A stretch of DNA of 64,000 nucleotides from Parcubacteria group bacterium Gr01-1014_13 (GCA_007376295.1 VMGB01000003.1:118120-182119); one strand, 5' to 3'. Shown: positions 40,963-49,478, counted from the first letter of the stretch. A program made the numbers and translations. Notes: a model not told the origin generated them from the letters alone.

Positions 40963-41181
40963 TTAAAGAACGGGCTCTTTGGATTGGATATACTGAACCA
41001 CCACTTTTTCTACGTCTTGGCCCGGACTCTCCATATCCAGGACCCAACGAATCACGGTGTTTTTTGTATCGCATCCAAACTTATTTACTAACTCCTGTAT
41101 TTTTTCTTCCTCCCATATGTAAAAAGAATACTGGAAGCCAATATATTTCGCCACAACTTTCTTGAAGTCTTCGGTTCCCAT
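40963..41181 (-). CDS. Orphan hypothetical protein, 72 aa
   Basis: Not recognised. Small, soluble, alpha-helical (KKVVAKYIGFQYSFYIWEEEKIQELVNKFG). AGGAGG lies 8 nt upstream of the ATG. Promoter TTGAAA-17-TAATCT at 41215-41243 and its own terminator: a complete cassette of about 320 bp. Confidence 0.68.
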   Translation of the reverse strand: MGTEDFKKVVAKYIGFQYSFYIWEEEKIQELVNKFGCDTKNTVIRWVLDMESPGQDVEKVVVQYIQSKEPVL

Positions 41182-41214
41182 GCCGCAGCCTCCTAGAAAA
41201 AATTTCTTAAAACA

Positions 41215-41243
41215 AGATTAACATGAATTAAAAAATATTTCAA
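41215..41243 (-). promoter_or_regulatory. Promoter of the 72-aa orphan
   Basis: TTGAAA (41238-41243), 17 bp, TAATCT (41215-41220) on the minus strand. Confidence 0.6.
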
Positions 41244-41254
41244 GGATAAAATAA

Positions 41255-41285
41255 AGGCCTTGTGCATAATTATACACAAGGCCTA
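41255..41285 (-). terminator. Terminator of the 121-aa orphan
   Basis: AGGCCTTGTG and CACAAGGCCT form a 10-bp stem, with a TTTATTTTA tract on the minus strand. Confidence 0.85.
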
Positions 41286-41291
41286 GGACTA

Positions 41292-41657
41292 TTAGTTGTA
41301 CCACCCCTTAATTCTGGCCAACTTCTCCATTTCATCTGGAGAAGCGATAACTAACTTCTCCTCTTCGGTCAATTCTTCTGGCAAAACTTTAAGTTCCGCC
41401 AAGCCCAGAATACCTTTCCGCTCTTCCTCGGATCCCTTTATAAACTCTATAACCACTTTTGCGCCCGCCTGAGAATAAATAGGAAAAAGAACAAGACCAT
41501 AACCATCCTCACAGACCAATTCAATATGGCCATGCTTTTCATTGGGTTTATCGCACCAACATACTAAGCCGATACGCCTCATAAAATAGTAATGTTCCTT
41601 ACAAGGAAAAGAAAAACATGCTTGCAAATCTTCGGTTACATCTTTCCATTCGGACAT
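41292..41657 (-). CDS. Orphan hypothetical protein, 121 aa
   Basis: Not recognised. Small soluble protein with several Cys and aromatic residues (CFSFPCKEHYYFMRRIGLVCWCDKP) and a charged helical C-terminus. ATG 41657 is chosen because GGGAGG lies 7 nt upstream; the longer frame runs into recO. Promoter TTGCTC (41712-41717), 17 bp, TAATTT (41689-41694), inside the end of recO. Confidence 0.7.
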   Translation of the reverse strand: MSEWKDVTEDLQACFSFPCKEHYYFMRRIGLVCWCDKPNEKHGHIELVCEDGYGLVLFPIYSQAGAKVVIEFIKGSEEERKGILGLAELKVLPEELTEEEKLVIASPDEMEKLARIKGWYN

Positions 41658-41691
41658 CACTACCTCCCAAGTTGGTTTGTTCCCAATAAAA

Positions 41692-42276
41692 TTAACACGG
41701 ATTAGCAAATCGAGCAATCTTACGCCCAGAATGAGATTGGGCGTATTCGTAGACAAATTGATATGATTTTTCTTTTGCAGAATCTAGATTGTTGATTGTC
41801 TGCCAATCACTCTCTAGCCAGGCCCGATGCTTTTCCTCCTGCGACCCAAAACCCAAACGATGCCAAAGTTTAAAAATAAAACCTGTAGCCAAATTTAAAG
41901 AATTAATTTTTTCTGCCGAGTTTAAAAAATCTAAAAAACTGATAATTAAATTGAAGATATTTTCATCTCTCTCCTGCACTAAAATATTACCGTCGGCAAG
42001 TTTAACCGCGTAATTAGCAAGAAAAATTTTATCAAAATCAGAATAAATATTCTTAAATATTTTAACTGATTGCACTTTTGTCAGATAATCTATTTCTTTA
42101 CCTTGAGCAATCTCTATTTCGGCCAAAGACAAAATTTCCAAATTAGAAGAATTTTTACTGGTAATTTTTTTTATTCCCTTAGCCAAGACTTCAACTTTCC
42201 CCCGCTCGCGTGTATACAATGAAATCATCTGGTCAAATTCGCGCCAATTTTTTCTTGCTAGAACAATCGCCAACAT
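41692..42276 (-). CDS. recO: DNA repair protein RecO, short form
   Basis: 194 aa against about 240 in typical RecO. The N-terminal OB fold has the family pattern LARKNWREFDQMISLYTRERGKVEVLAKGIKK followed by a conserved Ser (TSKNSSNLE). A helical domain follows. The zinc-finger Cys residues of many RecO proteins are absent and the C-terminus is short. RecO helps load RecA in the RecFOR pathway. It lies 8 nt after ruvX in the map-ruvX-recO operon. Confidence 0.82.
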   Translation of the reverse strand: MLAIVLARKNWREFDQMISLYTRERGKVEVLAKGIKKITSKNSSNLEILSLAEIEIAQGKEIDYLTKVQSVKIFKNIYSDFDKIFLANYAVKLADGNILVQERDENIFNLIISFLDFLNSAEKINSLNLATGFIFKLWHRLGFGSQEEKHRAWLESDWQTINNLDSAKEKSYQFVYEYAQSHSGRKIARFANPC

Positions 42277-42284
42277 ATCGAGGT

Positions 42285-42659
42285 TTATTTATTTCTTTCC
42301 AAATAACTTTGCAAAATTACCATAGCCGATTTTTCATCCCGGCTTGCACCTCCTCCACCCATTCTGTCGGCTGCCTGCGAAGAAAATCTCTCGTCTTCAA
42401 ATTCAATCGGAATACTGACGAGATCTTTTAGCTCGCTTACGAATTTTTTTATTTTTTTAGTATTTTCATTTTCTTTTCCTTCAAGTCCTAACGGCAATCC
42501 CACCACTACCTTGTCAATATTTTCTTTTTTTATCAATTTGACTAACTCTGCCAAATTTTTATCTCTAACAACGCCATACGGCAAAACCACTCCTAGGCCT
42601 ATCTGCGCCCAGGCCAAACCGATATTTTTTGTCCCGTAATCAACTGCCAATATATTCAT
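42285..42659 (-). CDS. ruvX: RuvX/YqgF-type RNase H-fold nuclease
   Basis: About 124 aa. N-terminal DYGTKNIGLA carries the first catalytic Asp, the central KVVVGLPLGLEGKEN segment is typical, and the C-terminal EDERFSSQAADRM and EKSAMVILQSYLE hold the remaining acidic residues. The family processes pre-16S rRNA (YqgF), once proposed as a Holliday resolvase. ATG 42659 (MNILAVDYG) is chosen over the longer frame because it follows the map stop codon. Confidence 0.93.
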   Translation of the reverse strand: MNILAVDYGTKNIGLAWAQIGLGVVLPYGVVRDKNLAELVKLIKKENIDKVVVGLPLGLEGKENENTKKIKKFVSELKDLVSIPIEFEDERFSSQAADRMGGGGASRDEKSAMVILQSYLERNK

Positions 42660-42663
42660 ACTA

Positions 42664-43467
42664 TTATTTCTCACTCGGCCTTCGGGTAGCCACTATATTA
42701 CCACTTTTTGTCACAATAATTGTGTGCTCAAAGTGAGCGGATAAAGAGTTATCAGCCATTCTTATAGTCCAACCATCTTCTGCGGTCTTTACTCGCCAGG
42801 TGCCCAAGGAAACCATTGGCTCAATAGCTACTACCATGCCCGGTTTGAGGATAATAAAATCCAGACCTCTGTCATAAAAATTTGGTATTCTCGGTTCTTC
42901 GTGCACCTCATGACCCACGCCGTGACCGACTAAATCTTGCACTATACCGTACTTACCTTGCGATTTAATATAATCTTCTATGGCCTTACCAATATCAGCA
43001 ATTGTATTACCTGGTTTAATTACCTTTATACCCCTCTCCAAGGATTCTTGAGTAACCCGTAAAAGTTCTCTGGTTTTGGGTGGAATTTTGCCAATTGGAA
43101 TAGTGACTGCGGTATCAGTGAAGTATCCTTCATCTTTTGGACCATTATATGGCCACTGCATACCGATATCGATAGTAAAAACATCTCCATTTTTCAAAAT
43201 AGCAGTTTTTTTGGCAATCCCGTGCACCACCTCTTCATTTATGGAAGCGCAAATCGTACTAGGAAAAGGAATGTCCGAAGGTTTATTTTTGTATCCTTTA
43301 AATGCTGGTCTGCCCCCGACTTCGATAATCATTTTTTCCGCTGCCTGATCTACTTCCCAAGTGGACATTCCTGGACGACACATTTTTGCCAAGTCATCCA
43401 AAATACGGCCCATAATTTGGCCGCCCTGTTTTATTAATTTTATTTCTTCCGGAGTTTTGATTAACAT
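42664..43467 (-). CDS. map: Methionine aminopeptidase, type I
   Basis: 267 aa. The five metal ligands lie in FTIDIGMQW (Asp), GYFTDTAVT (Asp), GHGVGHEVHEEP (His), VAIEPMV (Glu) and HFEHTIIVT (Glu). It removes the initiator methionine from new proteins. ATG 43467 gives the usual N-terminus (LIKTPEEIKLIKQGG). Normally next to adk; here a PemK/MazF-like gene and a candidate small RNA lie between. Confidence 0.96.
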   Translation of the reverse strand: MLIKTPEEIKLIKQGGQIMGRILDDLAKMCRPGMSTWEVDQAAEKMIIEVGGRPAFKGYKNKPSDIPFPSTICASINEEVVHGIAKKTAILKNGDVFTIDIGMQWPYNGPKDEGYFTDTAVTIPIGKIPPKTRELLRVTQESLERGIKVIKPGNTIADIGKAIEDYIKSQGKYGIVQDLVGHGVGHEVHEEPRIPNFYDRGLDFIILKPGMVVAIEPMVSLGTWRVKTAEDGWTIRMADNSLSAHFEHTIIVTKSGNIVATRRPSEK

Positions 43468-43493
43468 ATTTTTAAGTAATAAATAGTTGGTGC

Positions 43494-43595
43494 TTGACAC
43501 TGTAGAAACTATATGGTAGACTAAATTTACAAATGGTTACCTCATCGGAGGTAGCTCCGAGATTCCTACCCCTTAAAAGGTAGGTTTCGTTTTTT
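43494..43595 (+). ncRNA. Candidate small RNA 1 (promoter + about 65-nt transcript + terminator)
   Basis: Plus strand, opposite to every gene around it. TTGACA (43494-43499), 17 bp, TAGACT (43517-43522); predicted start about 43529. The transcript folds into a TCGGAG-GTAG-CTCCGA hairpin (about 43549-43564) and ends in a terminator, CCTACC/GGTAGG (43565-43584) with a T-rich tail. No start codon with a usable frame lies inside. It converges on the 3' end of the PemK/MazF-like gene and diverges from map. I do not recognise it as a known riboswitch or RNA family. Confidence 0.6.
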
Positions 43596-43989
43596 AAATT
43601 AATTTCCTTATTTCTTCGCGTATTTTTTCATAATCTTCCAACGGGAACATTCCGATCCTCCGTATTAATCTTTTACTGCTTAACATTCTAAGCTGGGGCA
43701 AAATGGCGGCATATTCTTTACCGCCAAGTTTATACTGATAATAATACCGGTTTTCTTCTTTAATTTTGGTAGTTAATGGTATAGCCCACAATAAATGTTC
43801 ATTAAATTTTTTGAAAACTAGTACCGGCCGCTCAAAATTGTCATTTTTGCCTTCCTCCTCATGACCAACATTAGCGCCTAAATTCACCCACCAAATTTCA
43901 CCCTCTCTAAAATAGACTAACTTTTCCGATAAATGAATTTTTGCCTTAATTTTTATCCATGCAACAAATCTGGTTAGAATTTCTTCCAT
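43594..43989 (-). CDS. PemK/MazF-family protein without visible antitoxin
   Basis: 131 aa. After a helical N-terminal extension of about 25 residues, the PemK/MazF barrel begins: FREGEIWWVNLGANVGHEEEGKNDNFERPVLVFKKF, then AIPLTTKIKEENRYYY and a C-terminal LRMLSSKRLIRRIGMF. MazF-type toxins cleave mRNA; the conserved Arg-Pro after the first strands and the later Ser/Thr are present. No antitoxin gene is adjacent and it lacks a Shine-Dalgarno sequence, unlike the orphan cassettes. It sits 17 nt after adk, in the core operon. Confidence 0.82.
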   Translation of the reverse strand: MEEILTRFVAWIKIKAKIHLSEKLVYFREGEIWWVNLGANVGHEEEGKNDNFERPVLVFKKFNEHLLWAIPLTTKIKEENRYYYQYKLGGKEYAAILPQLRMLSSKRLIRRIGMFPLEDYEKIREEIRKLI

Positions 43990-44006
43990 AATACGTAGTA
44001 CTTTAT

Positions 44007-44666
44007 TTATTTCAAAACATCCTCAATATTATTTTCGACGTCTTCAATTGACTGATCGCCATCTATTTTTATTAGCACGCCCAGATCTTTATAAAAATTA
44101 GTTATTGGACTAAGTGCCGCATTTCCCTGTTTAATAATTCGTTCTTTAATAATTTTTGGATCATCATCTTGTCTAGTTTGTAATTTACCTCCACACTTCG
44201 GACAAGCTTTTAATTTTTTAGTAGCCGGAAGCCAAGGAACTATTTCTCCGCAATTTGTACAAACACGGCGTTTAGTAAGCCTTTCAAAAGATTCCTTATC
44301 GCTTAAAGATATTTCTAAAGCTAAAACTTCGTCTGCTAAATTTTTTGCTTTAAAAAAATCTTGAAATCCTCTCGCCTGTTCCAGATTACGAATGGCGCCA
44401 TCTAACACCACGCCTTTACCCATATTTATATTTTTTTCGATCTCGCTAAAAACTAGGTTGTAAATAAGTTTGTCGGATACAAGTTGACCAGATTTCATCT
44501 GTTCGACAGCTTCTTTTTCCAAAGAATTTAGTTCGATTTTCTGCGCTAAGGAACGCAACAAGTCACCGCTAGAGAGATGGATAAAACCATGCTTGGCGGC
44601 AATTTTTTTGGCTTGAGTGCCTTTACCCGAACCGGGTGGGCCAATCATGATAATTATCTTACGCAT
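44007..44666 (-). CDS. adk: Adenylate kinase
   Basis: 219 aa long-LID form. P-loop GPPGSGKGTQAKK at residues 8-20, the DGAIRN motif in the NMP-binding region (usual form DGFPR), and a zinc-type LID with CTNCGEIVPW and CPKCGGKLQTRQDDDP. Catalyses ATP + AMP to 2 ADP. Downstream of secY as in many bacteria, but a terminator lies between, so it may have its own promoter. Confidence 0.95.
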   Translation of the reverse strand: MRKIIIMIGPPGSGKGTQAKKIAAKHGFIHLSSGDLLRSLAQKIELNSLEKEAVEQMKSGQLVSDKLIYNLVFSEIEKNINMGKGVVLDGAIRNLEQARGFQDFFKAKNLADEVLALEISLSDKESFERLTKRRVCTNCGEIVPWLPATKKLKACPKCGGKLQTRQDDDPKIIKERIIKQGNAALSPITNFYKDLGVLIKIDGDQSIEDVENNIEDVLK

Positions 44667-44692
44667 ACCTTAATTTAACTAAAATTAAACGA

Positions 44693-44714
44693 AAAAAGGC
44701 TTTTCAGCCCTTTT
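44693..44714 (-). terminator. Terminator between secY and adk
   Basis: AAAAGGGC/GCCTTTT stem with TGAAAA loop, then T-run on the minus strand. Confidence 0.7.
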
Positions 44715-44748
44715 ATGCTACCACTTGTTTTTGCTTTTTTCAAGTAGA

Positions 44749-46023
44749 TTAAACCGTATCGTAAGCATGCATTGTAATCTGCGCATCAATCTGTTTGGCT
44801 GTTTCAATAGCTACTGAAACCACGATTAACAAACTGGCTCCGCCAATTGCTAAACTCTGGGTACCCATTAAATATTGAACTAATAGCGGAAGGATAGCGA
44901 TGACACCCAAGAATAAAGCGCCGGTAAAATTGATCCTATTCATAGTTTGACCAAGATATTTTTCAGTTTCTGTACCAGGGCGAATACCAGGAATAAAGCC
45001 GCCTTGCTTTTGCAAATTCTCAGCCATCTTTTGCGGATGGAAAATAACAGCGGTATAAAAATACGTAAATCCAAATACTAACAAGAAGTACATGACTCCG
45101 TAAAATAATTGATTTTGGAACAAATTAATTGTCTGAGTACCGAGATTAGCCAACCAACCAGCGTTTGCTTGCGCAAAAAACTGAGCAATAAGTGAAGGGA
45201 ACGAAAGTAAGGCAATGGCAAAGATAATTGGTATTACTCCAGCCATACTTACACGTAATGGTAAATGGGTACTATTGCCACCCTGCATGCGATTTCCTAC
45301 TACCTGTTTAGCGTAATTTATTGGGATATTTCTTTGGCCTTGGTTAATAAACACAACACCGACCACCGTTAAAATTGCTGCGGCTGCGAATAGAACAAAG
45401 GTAAAAAACTGAGACGAATCATAATTTATTAAAACAGTACGTAATCCTCCGGGTAAACCGGCAGCAATACCGGCAAATATTAACAAGGAGATACCATTAC
45501 CAACTTTCTGCTCGGAGATAAGTTCACCTATCCACATCAGGAACATTGTACCAGCGGTAATTGTCATCATGATTGTAACCAAACGGAAAAATGACAAATC
45601 GGTGATAATTGGCAAAGATGAACTGCTTAATAGTTTTATCATTGCGTAAGATTGCAAAAAAGCCAATGGTACAGCCAAAAATCTGGTATACATGTTTATT
45701 TTTTGTTGACCAGACTCACCTTCTTTAGAAAGTTCCTCTAGTTTTGGCACAATCATGGTCAGCAACTGGAAAATAATCGAGGATGTGATATATGGACCAA
45801 CGCCTAACATGACGATAGAAAAATTACTCATGGTACCGCCAGAAAAAACATCGAGTAATCCAAAAATCTGATTCCCAGCAAGAAACTGACGCAAGTTATC
45901 TAAATTAACACCTGGAATAGGTATGTGGGCGACCAATCTAAAAATCACCAGCATCCCTAAAACGTAGAGAATTTTATTTCTGATGTCTTTGATCGTCCAA
46001 ACTTGCTGTAGTTTTTGCCACAT
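44749..46023 (-). CDS. secY: Protein translocase subunit SecY
   Basis: 424 aa with ten membrane helices. The N-terminus WTIKDIRNKILYVLGMLVIFRLVAHIPIPGV, the plug region (GNQIFGLLDVFSGGTMSNFSIVMLGVGPYITSSI) and the cytosolic loop GGFIPGIRPGTETEKYL are family signatures. Forms the Sec channel with SecE and SecG. Last gene of the spc-type ribosomal cluster, following rplO. Confidence 0.97.
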   Translation of the reverse strand: MWQKLQQVWTIKDIRNKILYVLGMLVIFRLVAHIPIPGVNLDNLRQFLAGNQIFGLLDVFSGGTMSNFSIVMLGVGPYITSSIIFQLLTMIVPKLEELSKEGESGQQKINMYTRFLAVPLAFLQSYAMIKLLSSSSLPIITDLSFFRLVTIMMTITAGTMFLMWIGELISEQKVGNGISLLIFAGIAAGLPGGLRTVLINYDSSQFFTFVLFAAAAILTVVGVVFINQGQRNIPINYAKQVVGNRMQGGNSTHLPLRVSMAGVIPIIFAIALLSFPSLIAQFFAQANAGWLANLGTQTINLFQNQLFYGVMYFLLVFGFTYFYTAVIFHPQKMAENLQKQGGFIPGIRPGTETEKYLGQTMNRINFTGALFLGVIAILPLLVQYLMGTQSLAIGGASLLIVVSVAIETAKQIDAQITMHAYDTV

Positions 46024-46057
46024 AGTAAAAACTTAATAGCTAATATAACGAGACCGT

Positions 46058-46498
46058 TTATTTAATTTCTCCGCCTGCAGCCTTAATTTTTTCGGCAGCA
46101 CCAGCAGTGCTAGCCACTCCTTCGATAACTAATTTTTTGGTAATATCTCCGGTAGACAAAATTTTAGCAGCTTTTGCTCTAGTGCTTACTAAATGTTTTT
46201 CTTGCAAAGAAGCTAAAGTTACAACTTCACCGTCTTGGAAAGTATTTTCTAAATCTGACAAATACACCTCTGACGGCTTGGTGTTTAGACTGTTAAAACC
46301 GCGCAACTTTGGAGTTGACTGCAATAGTCTTTTAAAACCTCGGCGGCGAGTACCTTGACTTCCGCCTGATCTGGCAGTTTGACCCTTACCACCTCTGGTG
46401 GCAGTAGTACCGTGACCAGACGCATTGCCTCTGCCCAAGATTTTTTTAGCCTTCTTGGATCCTTTAGCCGGATGAATTGTATGTACGTGTAAAGACAT
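46058..46498 (-). CDS. rplO: 50S ribosomal protein L15
   Basis: 146 aa. N-terminal glycine-rich region SKKAKKILGRGNASGHGTTATRGGKGQTARSGG, then a globular part ending in LVIEGVASTAGAAEKIKAAGGEI. Starts 4 nt after rpsE. The rpmD (L30) gene that usually lies between rpsE and rplO is missing, a known feature of CPR genomes. Confidence 0.97.
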   Translation of the reverse strand: MSLHVHTIHPAKGSKKAKKILGRGNASGHGTTATRGGKGQTARSGGSQGTRRRGFKRLLQSTPKLRGFNSLNTKPSEVYLSDLENTFQDGEVVTLASLQEKHLVSTRAKAAKILSTGDITKKLVIEGVASTAGAAEKIKAAGGEIK

Positions 46499-46502
46499 AA
46501 TT

Positions 46503-47039
46503 TTATTTTACTTCTGTAACTACAGGTTGTACCTGAGGTTTCTTAACATCAAATTCTCTTTTTCCGCCATTTTTAAACATCTGCAAAGCATTAAATGTAG
46601 CCTTAACGATAGTTACTTTATTTTTTGTTTTACCTAAAATTTTAGAAACCACATTTGGTATTCCGGCTAATTCCAACATGGCGCGGGTCGCACCGCCGGC
46701 GATAATACCAGAACCTTGTGGGGCTGGTTTTAAAAATACAGTAGCTGCTTTGAATTTATAAACTATAGCGTGAGGAATGGTGCCATTGATAATCGGTACA
46801 GTAATCATGTGTTTCTTGGCCTGATTTACGGCCTTTTCTACACCTAATTGTACATCTTTACCTTTAGCAAGTCCAAAACCAACTCGGCCCTTGCGATCAC
46901 CCAAAATAATACAAGCGCGGAAACTCATATGTTTTCCACCCTTAGTTACTCTGGTAACGCGAGCCAAATCCAAAACATACTGATCGAATTCAGGCTTTTC
47001 TCGCGGTTTGTCGCCTCGTCTACCCATTGGTTTACTCAT
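46503..47039 (-). CDS. rpsE: 30S ribosomal protein S5
   Basis: 178 aa. The N-terminal double-stranded RNA-binding-like domain has RVTRVTKGGKHMSFRACIILGD and GRVGFGLAKGKDV; the C-terminal domain has GSGIIAGGATRAMLELAGIPNVVSKILGKTKN. Important for decoding accuracy. In the spc cluster between rplR and rplO. Confidence 0.98.
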   Translation of the reverse strand: MSKPMGRRGDKPREKPEFDQYVLDLARVTRVTKGGKHMSFRACIILGDRKGRVGFGLAKGKDVQLGVEKAVNQAKKHMITVPIINGTIPHAIVYKFKAATVFLKPAPQGSGIIAGGATRAMLELAGIPNVVSKILGKTKNKVTIVKATFNALQMFKNGGKREFDVKKPQVQPVVTEVK

Positions 47040-47062
47040 ACTACAAATTGCTTAATATTACT

Positions 47063-47437
47063 TTAAAAAATTAAACCGCCTTCACGGGCACCATCGGCCA
47101 AAGCTTTTACTCGACCGTGGAATCTGTAACCGCCGCGGTCAAATTTAACTTTGCTAACGCCTTTGGCTTTTGCTTTTTCAGCCAATAATTTCCCCAATAA
47201 GTAACTTACTGCGACTTTATGGCTTTTATCTTCAACTTTCTTTTCTTTTATTTCTTTACTGTCAACATAACACAAAGTTTTTCCAGCCTCATCGTCAATA
47301 ACTTGAGCGACCATACCTCGAAGACTGCGAAAAACAGACAGTCTTGGTTCTGCAGCTGTACCAATCAAAACTTTACGAACCCGAGCGTGTCGGACCTGGC
47401 GTAAAGAGCTTTTGTTTTTATTAAATAGTCTTTTCAT
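47063..47437 (-). CDS. rplR: 50S ribosomal protein L18
   Basis: 124 aa. Binds 5S rRNA. Family features: RHARVRKVLIGTAAEPRLSVFRSLRGMVAQVIDDEAGKTL and the C-terminal KVKFDRGGYRFHGRVKALADGAREGGLIF. The N-terminus is basic. Normal length. Confidence 0.97.
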   Translation of the reverse strand: MKRLFNKNKSSLRQVRHARVRKVLIGTAAEPRLSVFRSLRGMVAQVIDDEAGKTLCYVDSKEIKEKKVEDKSHKVAVSYLLGKLLAEKAKAKGVSKVKFDRGGYRFHGRVKALADGAREGGLIF

Positions 47438-47448
47438 ATTAAATTATT

Positions 47449-48000
47449 TTAGGCGGCAGCACCTTTAGCGGCAGTCTTACCGGCCTTGCGTCGAACAACT
47501 TCATCAACATATTTAATACCTTTGCCTTTGTAAGGCTCTGGTTTCTTTACTTTTCTGATCTGAGCAGCCATTTCACCAACTAACTGTTTGTCGGCTCCTT
47601 CTACGGTAATAAGGTTTTTTTCTACAGAAAATTTAACTCCAGCTACCGGCTTAACTTCTACCGGGTGAGAAAAACCTACTTCCAGCATCAAGTTTGCGCC
47701 TTTCAAGTTAGCTTTATAACCAACACCGTTTATTTCCATCTGTTTCTTGAAGCCTTCAGTTACACCCTTTACCATGCTGGCAATCAAACTGGAAAAAGTT
47801 CCCCATAGAGAACGATCTTGTTTATTATTTTCGTTTACTACGGTAGTGGTAATTTCGTTTTGTTCAAAAGCAACAGTAACTCTAGGGTGCAGATTCAATC
47901 TTAATTCACCTTTTGGTCCTTTAATAACAACCTGGTTTTTTTCTACCCCGGCTGTTACACCTGCTGGAATTGCTATTCTTTTTTTACCTATTCTAGACAT
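47449..48000 (-). CDS. rplF: 50S ribosomal protein L6
   Basis: 183 aa. Two repeated L6 domains: SRIGKKRIAIPAGVTAGVEKNQVVIKGPKGEL, and the second with MEINGVGYKANLKGANLMLEVGFSHPV and the PEPYKGKGIKYVDEVVRRKAGKT signature. Near the factor-binding site of the large subunit. Confidence 0.98.
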   Translation of the reverse strand: MSRIGKKRIAIPAGVTAGVEKNQVVIKGPKGELRLNLHPRVTVAFEQNEITTTVVNENNKQDRSLWGTFSSLIASMVKGVTEGFKKQMEINGVGYKANLKGANLMLEVGFSHPVEVKPVAGVKFSVEKNLITVEGADKQLVGEMAAQIRKVKKPEPYKGKGIKYVDEVVRRKAGKTAAKGAAA

Positions 48001-48008
48001 ATTAGTGT

Positions 48009-48398
48009 TTAGTAAACTTCACAAATTAATTCTCCCCCGACCTGCTCTTTTCTAGCTTCATCATTAGTAAGCAGTCCTTTTGGGGTTGATAAAATTGCCA
48101 CACCAAATCCGCTAAGTACCGTATCAATATCATCTCTTTTTACATATTTTCTATGTCCTGGCTTGCTGATTCTCTTGATATTGGTAATAGCTGGTGTACC
48201 GCTATGGAATTTCAGGGTCAATAAAATATAAGGATGAACATCTTTCTTCTCCTCTGCTTTTTCCAGATATCCGTGCTTAACCAAAATATTAGCAATACCA
48301 AACTTTATCTTGGAATAAGGAAGAGTCACCTCTTTCTTATGTATCAAGGAGGCATTGCGTATACGGGTTAACATGTCAGCGATAGGATCCGTCATCAT
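48009..48398 (-). CDS. rpsH: 30S ribosomal protein S8
   Basis: 129 aa. N-terminal TDPIADMLTRIRNASLIHKKEV and C-terminal VLSGFGVAILSTPKGLLTNDEARKEQVGGELICEVY are signatures. Primary 16S rRNA binder. Confidence 0.98.
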   Translation of the reverse strand: MMTDPIADMLTRIRNASLIHKKEVTLPYSKIKFGIANILVKHGYLEKAEEKKDVHPYILLTLKFHSGTPAITNIKRISKPGHRKYVKRDDIDTVLSGFGVAILSTPKGLLTNDEARKEQVGGELICEVY

Positions 48399-48436
48399 AA
48401 TATTTTATTTATTCTAGAAAATGTTTAAGAATTAAT

Positions 48437-48622
48437 TTACCAGCTTGATTTGCGCACTCCGGGAATCTTGCCCTGGTTAGCTAGCTCGCGGAAACAAATT
48501 CTGCACAATCCAAACTCACCCATATAACTGCGGTTACGACCGCATTTCCAGCAGCGTCTTACAATTCTGGTGGTAAACTTTGGTTTTCTGTTTGATTTTG
48601 CTTTTTGTGATTGTGTAGCCAT
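48437..48622 (-). CDS. rpsN: 30S ribosomal protein S14, zinc type
   Basis: 61 aa short form with two Cys pairs (CWKCGRN and CRICFRE) for zinc, and the C-terminal GKIPGVRKSSW. Confidence 0.97.
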   Translation of the reverse strand: MATQSQKAKSNRKPKFTTRIVRRCWKCGRNRSYMGEFGLCRICFRELANQGKIPGVRKSSW

Positions 48623-48625
48623 AAA

Positions 48626-49168
48626 TTATTTAACAAAGGGAAAGCCCATATGAGTTAACAAAGCTTTTCCTTCTACTTTATTCTTTGCACTAGTATTTAT
48701 AATAATTTGTAAACCATGAATCTTTTCCAGTTCTTCAGCTTTAATTTCTGGGAAAGCCAAATTTTCTTTGAAACCAATAGTATAATTTCCATTTCTATCA
48801 AAACTTTTTTCAGATAATCCTCTAAAGTCGCGGACGCGAGGCAAAGTGATAGATACTAACTTTTCTAAAAATTGATACATGCGAACACCGCGCAAAGTCA
48901 CAGCTACACCGATTTCCATACCTTCACGGATTTTAAAATTGGAAATTGATTTCTTGGATTTGGTGCGCATTGGTTTTTGACCAGTGATTTTACTCAAAGT
49001 GTTTTCTACGTTATCGATATAACGAGCTTCTTTTACAAAACGGCCAATACCAGCATTAAGAACTACCTTTAATATCTTTGGTACTTGCATTACATTCTTA
49101 AAACCCAGTTCTTTTTGCAAAGCTGGAACTACTTCTTTTTTATATTTTTCGTATAAATTAACTTTCAT
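48626..49168 (-). CDS. rplE: 50S ribosomal protein L5
   Basis: 180 aa. Features: LYEKYKKEVVPALQKELGFKNVMQVPKILKVVLNAGIGRFV, the central KKSISNFKIREGMEIGVAVTLRG and RDFRGLSEKSFDRNGNYTIGFKENLAFPEI. Contacts 5S rRNA and P-site tRNA. Confidence 0.98.
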   Translation of the reverse strand: MKVNLYEKYKKEVVPALQKELGFKNVMQVPKILKVVLNAGIGRFVKEARYIDNVENTLSKITGQKPMRTKSKKSISNFKIREGMEIGVAVTLRGVRMYQFLEKLVSITLPRVRDFRGLSEKSFDRNGNYTIGFKENLAFPEIKAEELEKIHGLQIIINTSAKNKVEGKALLTHMGFPFVK

Positions 49169-49169
49169 A

Positions 49170-49478
49170 CTATTCGATTATTTCTTTACATTTTCGGCAA
49201 ACTCTTTTCTTATCTGTACCATCCATTTTATAACCAACTCTGGTTTCCAGATTACACTTTGGGCAAACAAGCACAGCTTTGCTGGCATAAAAAGGAGCGG
49301 CTAATTCGATCAGCTGGCCTTTTTCGCCTTTTTTACCAGATTTTAAACTTTTCTTCATGACATTCACACCTTCTACAACAATCTTTTCTTCTTTTGGAAA
49401 AACCTGAATAACTTTACCGGTTTTTCCGGCATCTTTTCCGCTAGTTACTTTTACTTTGTCGTTAATTTTAATTTTCAT
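49170..49478 (-). CDS. rplX: 50S ribosomal protein L24
   Basis: 102 aa. KOW motif VKVTSGKDAGKTGKVIQVFPKEEKIVVEGVNVMKK near the N-terminus. The C-terminal part has two Cys pairs (CPKCN and CRKCK), a zinc ribbon found in some L24. Confidence 0.97.
   Translation of the reverse strand: MKIKINDKVKVTSGKDAGKTGKVIQVFPKEEKIVVEGVNVMKKSLKSGKKGEKGQLIELAAPFYASKAVLVCPKCNLETRVGYKMDGTDKKRVCRKCKEIIE

Noticed and set aside
43494..43595. Type III (ToxN-like) toxin-antitoxin with RNA antitoxin
   Set aside because: ToxN-type antitoxin RNAs are tandem repeats upstream of and co-directional with the toxin. Here the RNA is convergent and has no repeats, so only a looser regulatory link is suggested.
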